Program-made: the position numbers and the translations under genes
The notes under the pieces: model-generated
What the model was told of the DNA's origin: nothing
Seen by the model: the letters and a program-made list of their open reading frames with translations, nothing else
Databases searched by the model: none
DNA from: Selenomonas sp. AE3005
GTDB lineage: Bacteria; Bacillota; Negativicutes; Selenomonadales; Selenomonadaceae
DNA: 8,444 nt
Reading direction: 5' to 3'
NCBI RefSeq assembly: GCF_905233635.1
Contig: NZ_CAJODG010000068.1
Location: forward strand, 1 to 8,444
Part shown: in pieces, positions 1-6,052 of the stretch
Position numbering within the stretch: position 1 is the stretch's first letter
Layout: each line of letters starts with the position of its first letter

Positions 1-267
1 AAAAAGTGCTGTCGAACAAATATCCTTTTTATAATCTTCGCTATCCTTTTCAAAGTAAAAGCGAAACATCGAATCATACATGCCTAATACAGCAAGAGCG
101 GCTCCAAATGAAATAATAGTATTCGATAAGTCGAAAAGACCATAATACAAAGGATCTGGCATCAATCTGGTTATTACCGGCAGCATTAAAAATGGAGCTA
201 TTTTACTGATAACACTGCCTAAACCATACACCAGAAAATTTTCCATGAAAAGTTTAAATTTCCCCAT
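1..267 (-). CDS. Wzx-type polysaccharide flippase, N-terminal part (cut by window edge)
   Basis: The 89 codons visible on the minus strand run open to the window edge. The protein starts MGKFKLFMENFLVYGLGSVI and continues with SKIAPFLMLPVITRLM, then a second hydrophobic stretch (LSNTIISFGAALAVLGMYDS). The N-terminal 'FLVYGLGSxxSKxxPFLxLPxxTR' pattern is typical of the polysaccharide transporter (RfbX/Wzx, MATE-like MOP) family, membrane proteins of 12-14 helices and roughly 400-500 residues that flip undecaprenyl-linked repeat units outward. About four fifths of the gene should therefore lie beyond the left edge. An in-frame TGA lies 7-9 nt before the ATG, so 267 is the most upstream ATG. Neither it nor the internal ATG at 246 has a good Shine-Dalgarno. 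The gene has its own promoter candidate at 456-484. The family call is fairly secure from the N-terminal pattern; the substrate is unknown. Confidence 0.8.
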   Translation of the reverse strand, partial: MGKFKLFMENFLVYGLGSVISKIAPFLMLPVITRLMPDPLYYGLFDLSNTIISFGAALAVLGMYDSMFRFYFEKDSEDYKKDICSTALF

Positions 268-455
268 AGTTAATCACATTAAAATAAAAAACCACGCAAG
301 TAAATATTTCAAACAATAACAGTAATTTCAGTCAAGTAACGAAAATAAATAAGCTACATTTAGCAAACATATTTGAAGAAACATTACTTTTGTTTTTTAG
401 TACAAATAATAACTTATATTTCATTTATAACAAATAAAACCACCTTTATTCTATA

Positions 456-484
456 ATTATATAAATCCATAATATATATTTCAA
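456..484 (-). promoter_or_regulatory. Predicted sigma-A promoter for the flippase transcription unit
   Basis: Read on the minus strand, TTGAAA (484-479) is followed after exactly 17 nt by a perfect TATAAT (461-456). That gives 10 of 12 consensus positions with optimal spacing. Predicted transcription start is near 449, leaving a leader of about 180 nt before the flippase ATG. The -35 box sits in the left arm of the inverted repeat at 481-537, so a protein binding the repeat would compete with RNA polymerase. AT-rich DNA yields chance matches, but both boxes plus spacing make this one of the two best promoters in the window. Confidence 0.6.
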
Positions 485-537
485 AACATAATTATAAGTA
501 AAGTCACTGTATATAATAACTTACAATTATGTTTTGA
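481..537. repeat. Long AT-rich inverted repeat downstream of licD-like gene
   Basis: The left arm 481-499 and right arm 519-537 are inverted copies. Thirteen consecutive bases match (TCAAAACATAATT at 481-493 against AATTATGTTTTGA at 525-537), then one mismatch, then five more matching bases (495-499 with 519-523). The central spacer is 19 bp. The flanks lack a T-run on either strand, which argues against a simple intrinsic terminator. The arm overlaps the -35 box of the flippase promoter, so an operator is possible. A chance or decayed mobile-element origin cannot be excluded. Confidence 0.75.
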
Positions 538-570
538 TTATAAAAACGTTACACTTTATATTGCAATATA

Positions 571-1344
571 TTACTTTCTATGTTTAGGAAGCCTTTCATT
601 TATATCTGGCAACTGCTGGTAATCTCCATACACAACCTTTAGATAACTATCATAACCTTGTATGGCCATGTATTTTCTTCCCTCAAACTCTAACATAATA
701 TAATTATCGATAATATGTTTATCAAAGGACAGTCTACCAATATGATCAAAAAATGAATTATATATATTAATCTTCGTAAATACACCACCAACTTTTGAAA
801 TATCACTGTACCATCTAAGTTTAGCTTTTTTAGTAAATAGTTTACCTAATAGATACGTCGTTAGTAATAATATTCTGTACCACAAAGAGTATCGTCTATA
901 TTCTGGTTTGTTTTTTAACATACCCTGTAAAGTTTTTAGTAAAAAAACCTTTATATTAGCAATTAATTTATTCGATGGAATTGGATCAAAAACGAAAAGA
1001 TCAATACACTGTTCTTCACTATCTTTATGCGGATTATCTATACGTGTTAATCTTTTCACCCAAATATTTTCAATTATTTCATAACCATATAAAGGCTTTA
1101 TATGAAACGTTTTTATAAACTTTTCATAGTTTATACGATCGAACATGATGTCTACGTCATCATCCCAAGGGATAAATCCATTATGACGTGCAGCTCCTAG
1201 TAAGCTTCCATAAGACAGGCTATATTTAATGGAATTTTCTACGCAGTATTTATGCAGTTCATCCATCATTATAAGATATTCATCATGAATATCCTTCAAT
1301 CCATAGTCATAATCCGATAATGCGTCAATCGTCTTTTGACTCAT
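571..1344 (-). CDS. LicD-family phosphotransferase
   Basis: This is a 257-residue protein of the LicD / fukutin-related nucleotidyltransferase-fold family, which transfers phosphocholine or another phospho-alcohol from a nucleotide donor to a sugar in a surface glycan. The hallmark block is at residues 46-66: GSLLGAARHNG followed by FIPWDDDVDI, where the Asp cluster is the expected metal and catalytic site. The typical C-terminal YGDYxxLP block is at 239-246, and the length is full for the family. The ATG at 1344 is preceded by GAGGTG (1355-1350). The gene follows the glycosyltransferase by 34 nt and is the last of the leftward run before the 303-bp gap. No choline uptake or activation genes (licA, licB, licC types) are in the window, so the group transferred is unknown. 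The gene is very AT-rich (15 G/C in 901-960), unlike the upstream genes, which suggests horizontal exchange. Confidence 0.88.
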   Translation of the reverse strand: MSQKTIDALSDYDYGLKDIHDEYLIMMDELHKYCVENSIKYSLSYGSLLGAARHNGFIPWDDDVDIMFDRINYEKFIKTFHIKPLYGYEIIENIWVKRLTRIDNPHKDSEEQCIDLFVFDPIPSNKLIANIKVFLLKTLQGMLKNKPEYRRYSLWYRILLLTTYLLGKLFTKKAKLRWYSDISKVGGVFTKINIYNSFFDHIGRLSFDKHIIDNYIMLEFEGRKYMAIQGYDSYLKVVYGDYQQLPDINERLPKHRK

Positions 1345-1378
1345 AATAACACCTCATTGATTCATTCTCATACTATAA

Positions 1379-2494
1379 TTATACGTAGAAAGAAAAAGCT
1401 TGATTTATAGTATCCGTAAAAGATTTTTTTGTAAATTTACGCTCAAAAAATTGAAAAATTTCTTGATGATTGAATTTTTTCATAACATAGTCATTTTTGA
1501 TATTTATCCCTATATTTTGATCTTCAATTAATCGCCATGTATCCCCTTTTATATTATTTATTAGCGGTAATCCATAAGACAAGTAATCAATACTTTTTAT
1601 TGTCAATCCAACACTTACATCGTTTTTCATCATATTAAACCCATAATCACAAGGTGCAATTATACGTATCTTTTCAAATTCATCAAATATTAACCCATAG
1701 AAATACGTCTTACAGCCTGTAGCTTTTACTTCTTCGGCAAACCGCTCTCTACTTTCCCCATCTCCAATAGCATGTAGCTCACAACTTTTACCTTGATTGA
1801 TCATTGCCTTTATAACTTTACATATAGAGGATATATCAATGATATAATTCATTGAGCCTAGGTAAGCAAATCGAATAATATCATCTTTCTTATTTTTATT
1901 TAAAATATCAAGAATCAGCTGTCTCTCCTCAACACTTTGTTCTTTATAAAGATATAACGTAGATGTTTTTGCTGGATTCAATACATACGCAAGTTTATCT
2001 TGATAAAGATTACATTCCGTAAAGACATAATCTGCAATTTTTATGGCATCATCTCGCCAGTTCATCCAGCGCTTTGTCAAGGGAAGTTTTCTTACTTTTT
2101 TCAACGGCATAGACTCCGGCCACATATCTATTATGTCTACAATCAATTTTACTGTCGGATTTCTTTTTTTATAATTAGCACAATAATCCACCACTTTATT
2201 GGGCGGAACTAAGCAATAAATAATATCCGGTTTGTATTTCTCGATATACTTTTTGCATTGTCTAGCAAATGAAATATGTGACATAATTCTCTGAAGTGAT
2301 ATATTCTTTTTATATATTGGCACATGAAGGTAAGTACATGAATCATACAATTTATTACATTTTTGTTTATTGGTATGATCAAAATCAGATAATAGAATTT
2401 TCACATCATAACCTTTTTCTATTAGCAAATCTCTAATTGGTTTTAATCTTTTCTCATACCAATCAAAGCAACTAACCAACACGGCTTTTTTCAC
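1379..2494 (-). CDS. Glycosyltransferase, GT4-like (GT-B fold)
   Basis: This 371-residue cytosolic or membrane-associated glycosyltransferase probably extends the lipid-linked repeat unit. The N-terminal domain begins MKKAVLVSCFDWYEKRLKPI and holds an IVDIIDMWPESMP segment (118-130), typical of family-4 enzymes. The C-terminal nucleotide-sugar domain shows AYLGSMNYIIDI (210-221), LHAIGDGESRERF (240-252) and the donor-site region VGLTIKSIDYLSYGLPLI (295-312). In this last segment the first Glu of the classical E-x7-E motif is replaced (T298/K300 region), so the motif is degenerate. The start is GTG at 2494, supported by AGAAAGGG eight nt upstream. The gap to the upstream fusion gene is 44 nt and to the LicD-family gene 34 nt. 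The low GC and Lys/Ile/Tyr-rich composition mark it as part of the AT-rich serotype-specific block. Donor, acceptor and linkage cannot be read from the sequence. Confidence 0.82.
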   Translation of the reverse strand: MKKAVLVSCFDWYEKRLKPIRDLLIEKGYDVKILLSDFDHTNKQKCNKLYDSCTYLHVPIYKKNISLQRIMSHISFARQCKKYIEKYKPDIIYCLVPPNKVVDYCANYKKRNPTVKLIVDIIDMWPESMPLKKVRKLPLTKRWMNWRDDAIKIADYVFTECNLYQDKLAYVLNPAKTSTLYLYKEQSVEERQLILDILNKNKKDDIIRFAYLGSMNYIIDISSICKVIKAMINQGKSCELHAIGDGESRERFAEEVKATGCKTYFYGLIFDEFEKIRIIAPCDYGFNMMKNDVSVGLTIKSIDYLSYGLPLINNIKGDTWRLIEDQNIGINIKNDYVMKKFNHQEIFQFFERKFTKKSFTDTINQAFSFYV

Positions 2495-2517
2495 TATTAT
2501 TACCCTTTCTTTTTGCT

Positions 2518-2546
2518 ATAATAAGATTATCAAATGGTTTATTCAA
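2518..2546 (-). promoter_or_regulatory. Weak internal promoter candidate before the glycosyltransferase
   Basis: On the minus strand, TTGAAT (2546-2541) and TATTAT (2523-2518) are 17 nt apart in the 44-nt gap (9 of 12 consensus positions). The predicted start is near 2511, just upstream of the AGAAAGGG ribosome site. It would let the AT-rich glycosyltransferase-LicD block be transcribed on its own. The -35 half lies over the stop codon of the fusion gene. AT-rich sequence makes chance matches likely. Confidence 0.3.
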
Positions 2547-4125
2547 TTTTAATTAAAATATCAGTTATTTTTTCAATACTTTGTAAATTCCGCTCTTCAC
2601 ATAGCCAATACAATCCATCATTATTTTTATAATACAAGCATTTCATTCCTAATTGTTGTGGCGCTTGGAAGTCTTTTAATATATTATCACCAACATACAT
2701 CACATCAGCTGGATTCAGTCGCCAGCGTTGAATCATTATGCGAAAAGCAATGTCACATGGCTTTCTAAACTGTACACCACCGAGTTCGTCAGTTACGATA
2801 ATGTCATCTACTACTTTATCAAGTCCTAATGCCTCTATTTTGTTGTGCTGCCCTACTGGCCTGCCATCGGTAATTATCCCGATGCATATACCTTTGTCAT
2901 GTAATTCTTTCAGCATATCTTTTACTCCATCATAAAGATGTATATCCGGTTTATGTTGGCGGTATACGTTTAATACAATTTGCTTTTCATTTTCAAGATT
3001 AATTTCTGTCAAGAGCATGTCAATAGCAGGTTTACTTTCTTCAAAAAACTGCCATAGTTTCTCTTCGTATCCTCCGCCAAGGTAATCACTTACTGCTTTA
3101 TAGCCTGATTTGACATATTCTTTTTCACTGTACAAGGTATCATCCAGATCAAAGATTATCCCCTTGATTATACCTTTGCCCTCTTCAATACATACTGACT
3201 GGTCAAAACGGCTGTATACTGCTCCATCAGCAGTATCATACGTATAGCTGACTTCTTCTCCATCGAGCAGCTGGAGGATTAATTCGGCACTTCTTGCACC
3301 AGCTTTCATGGATAAAGGTGCACCACCGCCAAAACGCGGATTAATTTCAATAAACCAATCTACGCCATCCTTATCCCGAATCAGCTGAACTGTCATAGGA
3401 CCACAGGGCTTGAAGGCTTTACACAGCGCTTTAGCCTCTTCTATCATGGACTTATCCATGCAGATTTTGGTTTTCAGTACTTCACCAGCCCTTACCTGCA
3501 GTCGTTCACGGGGAACTATAGATATTGGCTCGCCATGCCAGTCACAGAAGACGTCTATCGTATATTCACGGCCATCCACAAATGGCTGTACTATATAATC
3601 TGCTACCTGTCCTGCATATACTTCCAATTCTTCGGCATTTTCTACTTTGTATGCATTTATGGAACTGGAGCCATCTTTTGGTTTTATGAACGCCGGATAG
3701 CCGGCGTTATATTCCTGCCAGTTATTTACAGGCATAGGTGCCTGCAGACCACAGTCTACAAAGAACTGTGAGGTGTTATTCTTATCACGGCAGATACGGA
3801 TTTTATCAGGTGTACTTATCATGACTTTTGTGCCAATTTCAGCGAAACGATTTATGTTTTCACTAAGGACCAGCAAATCCGTGTCAATGGTTGGTATCAC
3901 TAAATCAATTTTGTCGACCACGCAAATATCGATAAGATTTTGTATATATGCCGGATCATTCATGGCTACTACTTTTCTTGTGTAGTCACAATAAGCCAAG
4001 GCCGGAGCTGCTCCGGCCATATCTGCACCATATATTTTCAATTCTTTATTGAGCACCAGTGCTGCACTACGAAAAGCCTGCAAAAGCTCAATCCTGCGTC
4101 CCACGCCTGTAAAAAGAATACGCAT
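2539..4125 (-). CDS. ATP-grasp carboxylate ligase fused to HAD-family phosphatase
   Basis: This is a two-domain protein of 528 residues. Residues 1 to about 315 form a CarB/PylC-like ATP-grasp unit: MRILFTGVGRR at the N-terminus, ATP-binding KPKDGSSS (148-155), GREYTID (185-191) and the metal-binding FIEINPRFGGG (258-268, E260 and N262). Residues from about 319 form a HAD hydrolase with all four motifs: DLDDT (326-330, nucleophile D326 and acid D328), T419 in ITDG, K455 in FRKP, and VGDNxxKD (478-485). ATP-grasp enzymes join a carboxylate to an amine through an acyl phosphate; HAD enzymes dephosphorylate small metabolites. Both sites look intact. I chose ATG 4125, one nt after the stop of the transferase gene and with GGAG seven nt upstream; the ATG at 4152 would overlap that gene and has no such site. 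Substrates are unknown. A plausible role is modifying the amino sugar or another glycan substituent. GC falls from roughly 42% or more in the ATP-grasp half to about 30% at the 3' end. Confidence 0.85.
   Translation of the reverse strand: MRILFTGVGRRIELLQAFRSAALVLNKELKIYGADMAGAAPALAYCDYTRKVVAMNDPAYIQNLIDICVVDKIDLVIPTIDTDLLVLSENINRFAEIGTKVMISTPDKIRICRDKNNTSQFFVDCGLQAPMPVNNWQEYNAGYPAFIKPKDGSSSINAYKVENAEELEVYAGQVADYIVQPFVDGREYTIDVFCDWHGEPISIVPRERLQVRAGEVLKTKICMDKSMIEEAKALCKAFKPCGPMTVQLIRDKDGVDWFIEINPRFGGGAPLSMKAGARSAELILQLLDGEEVSYTYDTADGAVYSRFDQSVCIEEGKGIIKGIIFDLDDTLYSEKEYVKSGYKAVSDYLGGGYEEKLWQFFEESKPAIDMLLTEINLENEKQIVLNVYRQHKPDIHLYDGVKDMLKELHDKGICIGIITDGRPVGQHNKIEALGLDKVVDDIIVTDELGGVQFRKPCDIAFRIMIQRWRLNPADVMYVGDNILKDFQAPQQLGMKCLYYKNNDGLYWLCEERNLQSIEKITDILIKIE
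3689..3708. repeat. Intragenic GC-rich hairpin (8-bp perfect stem)
   Basis: AACGCCGG (3689-3696) and CCGGCGTT (3701-3708) are perfect inverted copies around a 4-nt loop, inside the ATP-grasp coding region (NAGYPAF). It is probably a by-product of codon choice, though it could form in mRNA. Confidence 0.5.
4000..4018. repeat. Intragenic 19-bp near-palindrome
   Basis: GGCCGGAGC (4000-4008) and GCTCCGGCC (4010-4018) are perfect inverted copies around one base. The site lies about 110 nt into the ATP-grasp gene and encodes MAGAAPA. As RNA it would form an 8-bp GC-rich stem with a 3-nt loop. No U-run follows it. Confidence 0.6.
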
Positions 4126-4126
4126 T

Positions 4127-4765
4127 TTATTTCTCCGATCCCATAAATTCACTCATGGTTGCTTCCCCTGCGGCACTTATGCCATCTCGTTTGATTACCG
4201 TTTTCACCGTACCAAGGATAATCTTCCAATCTCCGATAAACGTAATATTGTCCACATATTTAACATCCCAATTAAATTTTTCTTCCCAGGATATGGCATT
4301 GCGGCCATTTATTTGTGCCAGGCCGGTAAAGCCAGGTCTTACTTCATGACGTCTGGCCTGATGTGCGTTATATCTGGGCAAATATCGTACCAAAAGCGGA
4401 CGTGGGCCAACGACGGACATATCGCCTTTAAGGATGTTAAATAGTTCCGGCAGTTCGTCCAAGGATGTACTACGCAGCTTTTTGCCAAACGGCGTCAGGC
4501 GCTGTGCGTCCTGCAATGGGTTAATTTCTCCATCTTTAGGTGGCAACATAGTGCGAAATTTATACATCTTAAATATCTTGCCGTTAAGACCGGGACGTTC
4601 CTGAACAAATAGTATGGGGCTGCCAAGTTTCGTCCTGACCAGTATTGCCACTATAAGCATTACTGGGGAAAGCAGGATTATGGCGATAAGTGCACATATA
4701 AAATCCTGCAACCGTTTTATATAGGATTCATACGGCCCATAAGGTTTATGTTTCATAGCATTCAT
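4127..4765 (-). CDS. Short monotopic phosphoglycosyl transferase (PglC/WcfS type)
   Basis: This 212-residue initiating enzyme moves a sugar-1-phosphate from a UDP-sugar to undecaprenyl phosphate at the inner face of the membrane. One N-terminal hydrophobic segment (about 18-46) contains the Ser-Pro pair (S33-P34) that shapes the re-entrant helix of this family. The catalytic Asp-Glu dyad is in TSLDELPEL (D103, E104). Further family blocks are KMYKFRTM (66-73), SVVGPRPLL (117-125) and RPGFTGLAQINGRN (143-156). There is no long N-terminal multi-helix domain, so it is of the PglC size rather than WbaP. The ATG at 4765 overlaps the aminotransferase stop as TGATG, with AGGTG nine nt upstream; a GTG at 4777 is in frame but has no good site. 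Coming directly after dehydratase and aminotransferase, it most likely uses their UDP-4-amino-4,6-dideoxy-HexNAc product, either acetylated or free. Which sugar it takes cannot be decided from sequence alone. Confidence 0.92.
   Translation of the reverse strand: MNAMKHKPYGPYESYIKRLQDFICALIAIILLSPVMLIVAILVRTKLGSPILFVQERPGLNGKIFKMYKFRTMLPPKDGEINPLQDAQRLTPFGKKLRSTSLDELPELFNILKGDMSVVGPRPLLVRYLPRYNAHQARRHEVRPGFTGLAQINGRNAISWEEKFNWDVKYVDNITFIGDWKIILGTVKTVIKRDGISAAGEATMSEFMGSEK
4131..4136 (-). promoter_or_regulatory. Ribosome binding site deciding the ATP-grasp-HAD start
   Basis: GGAGAA (4136-4131 on the minus strand) precedes ATG 4125 by five nt (seven from GGAG). It lies inside the end of the phosphoglycosyl transferase gene. 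It favours 4125 over the ATG at 4152. Confidence 0.7.
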
Positions 4766-6033
4766 CACACAAAACACCTATGTATAACTTCTATAATCTT
4801 ATCCTGCTGCTGCGCAGTCATTTTGTTATCACTGGGCAGGCAAAGGCCACGCTGGAAGATATCTGCACCTACGTCAATGCCAGTACCTGCGATATAGGCA
4901 TTGCTTTTGCCACGGCCATTGCCTTCTTTTGTGATAAAGGCATTTGTGCGGTAGATTGGTTGCATATGCATGGGCTTCCATATAGGACGGCCCTCTGCAT
5001 TGATGGCAGTCAGTGCGTCCAAGATTTCCTGGGGCGAGCTTTTGCCGTTTTCGTGTTTATAGAGATAATCCTGTTCACTTCTGACCTGTGGCGCCATGGC
5101 ATCTTTGTCAATTATCAGGCAGGATAGCCAGAAGTTAGGCTGGCTGTTTTCTTTGTCGAAAGGATTCATTTTGACAGGTAAATCAGATAGGCCTTTCTCA
5201 TACCGTTCGTAAATAGCTTTCTTTTGGGCAATGTGTTCACCAAGGTAAGGAATCTGGCCACGGACAATGCCGGCAACAATATTGCTCATGCGGTAGTTGT
5301 AGCCGATTTCTTCATGCTGGTACCATGGTGCAGCCTCGCGGCTCTGGGTTGACCATTTTCTCACCTTGTCGGCATCTTCTTTACTATTGGTCAGGAACAT
5401 GCCACCGGAGGAACCGGTGATGATTTTGTTCCCATTAAAACTTATGGCGTTAAAATCACCTAAATTGCCAGTTTCTACCCATTGACCTTTGAGCTTATAT
5501 TTTGCGCCCAAGGATTCGGCGGCGTCTTCGACGATAAGCGCACCGTGTTTGTCACAGATTTCTTTTATCTGCTGCATTTTACCCGGTGTGCCATAGAGAT
5601 GGGCCACGATGACCAGTTTTACATCCGGGTACATGGCGAAGGCTTTTTCCAATGCCTCCGGGCACATATTCCAGGTGTCATATTCGGTGTCGATGAATAC
5701 TGCCTCACCATCTTCGTAGGCTACAGGATTGATACTGGCATCGAAGGTGCAGTCAGAACAGAATACTTTATGGCCTTGCAAGGTGCCAGCATTTGGCCTT
5801 GCCTGTCCGTAGAGCTTTTCCCCGGCAAGTTTGGTGGCTAAGTGCAGGGCTGCTGTACCGGCGGATAAAGCTACAGCATATTTACAGCCGACGTAGGCGG
5901 CTATCTGTTCTTCGATGGCATTTATATTGGCACCTACGGTAGATACCCAGTTAGTGCGGATAGCCTCATCTACCCACTTTTGTTCTTCGCCATGCATGGT
6001 GGGAGAGGATAGCCAGATTTTTTCATTTGACAC
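4765..6033 (-). CDS. DegT/DnrJ/EryC1/StrS-family PLP sugar aminotransferase (PglE/WcfR type)
   Basis: This 422-residue enzyme transfers an amino group from glutamate to C4 of a UDP-4-keto-6-deoxy-HexNAc. Motifs run in family order: SAGTAALHLATKLAG phosphate-binding loop (57-71), DCTFDASINPV (94-104), VEDAAESLGA with the Asp that contacts the pyridine nitrogen (168-177), and SFNGNKIITGSSGGM with the Schiff-base Lys K203. GYNYRMSNI (244-252) and the C-terminal GLCLPSDNKMT (396-406) complete the set. All key residues are present and the length is normal to slightly long. The start is GTG at 6033 with GAAGG seven nt upstream. It lies 19 nt after the dehydratase stop and its stop overlaps the next start (TGATG), so translation is coupled. 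Pairing with the dehydratase points to 4-amination; whether the product is gluco (PglE, bacillosamine pathway) or galacto (WcfR, AATGal pathway) cannot be read reliably. GC (32 of 60 in 5281-5340) is much higher than in licD. Confidence 0.92.
   Translation of the reverse strand: MSNEKIWLSSPTMHGEEQKWVDEAIRTNWVSTVGANINAIEEQIAAYVGCKYAVALSAGTAALHLATKLAGEKLYGQARPNAGTLQGHKVFCSDCTFDASINPVAYEDGEAVFIDTEYDTWNMCPEALEKAFAMYPDVKLVIVAHLYGTPGKMQQIKEICDKHGALIVEDAAESLGAKYKLKGQWVETGNLGDFNAISFNGNKIITGSSGGMFLTNSKEDADKVRKWSTQSREAAPWYQHEEIGYNYRMSNIVAGIVRGQIPYLGEHIAQKKAIYERYEKGLSDLPVKMNPFDKENSQPNFWLSCLIIDKDAMAPQVRSEQDYLYKHENGKSSPQEILDALTAINAEGRPIWKPMHMQPIYRTNAFITKEGNGRGKSNAYIAGTGIDVGADIFQRGLCLPSDNKMTAQQQDKIIEVIHRCFV
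4775..4779 (-). promoter_or_regulatory. Ribosome binding site for the phosphoglycosyl transferase
   Basis: AGGTG (4779-4775) lies inside the aminotransferase 3' end, nine nt before ATG 4765. Together with the TGATG stop-start overlap it supports coupled translation from 4765 rather than the in-frame GTG at 4777. Confidence 0.55.
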
Positions 6034-6052
6034 TTTATGGCCTTCTTTCGTT

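Larger units (their letters stand above)
268..570. other. 303-bp AT-rich intergenic region between licD-like gene and flippase gene
   Basis: No coding sequence was found here on either strand. The region is very AT-rich. It holds a 19-bp-arm inverted repeat (481-537), a strong leftward promoter candidate (456-484) and a 14-bp perfect AT palindrome (557-570, TATATTGCAATATA) directly against the licD-like stop codon. The roughly 180-nt predicted leader from about 449 to the flippase start shows no structure that I could identify. There is no GC-rich hairpin with a U-run, so no convincing intrinsic terminator for the upstream operon. Confidence 0.7.

Noticed and set aside
1..267. Flippase gene as a truncated pseudogene
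   Set aside because: The frame is open to the window edge; the shortness comes from the window boundary.
481..537. Inverted repeat as an invertible (phase-variable) promoter switch
   Set aside because: The promoter is not enclosed between the arms: its -10 box lies outside, and only 19 bp separate the arms. No recombinase gene is in the window.
481..570. Intrinsic terminator after the licD-like gene
   Set aside because: Hairpins here are AT-rich with long loops, and neither the minus-strand nor plus-strand flank carries a T-run.
4049..4444. Plus-strand open frame of 131 codons across the transferase/ATP-grasp junction
   Set aside because: Antisense to two well-supported genes, with no ribosome site or recognisable domain. 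The same reasoning applies to the other plus-strand frames at 2000-2212, 3410-3985, 4780-5127, 5482-5841, 6152-6424, 6425-6709, 7176-7580 and 7707-7919.
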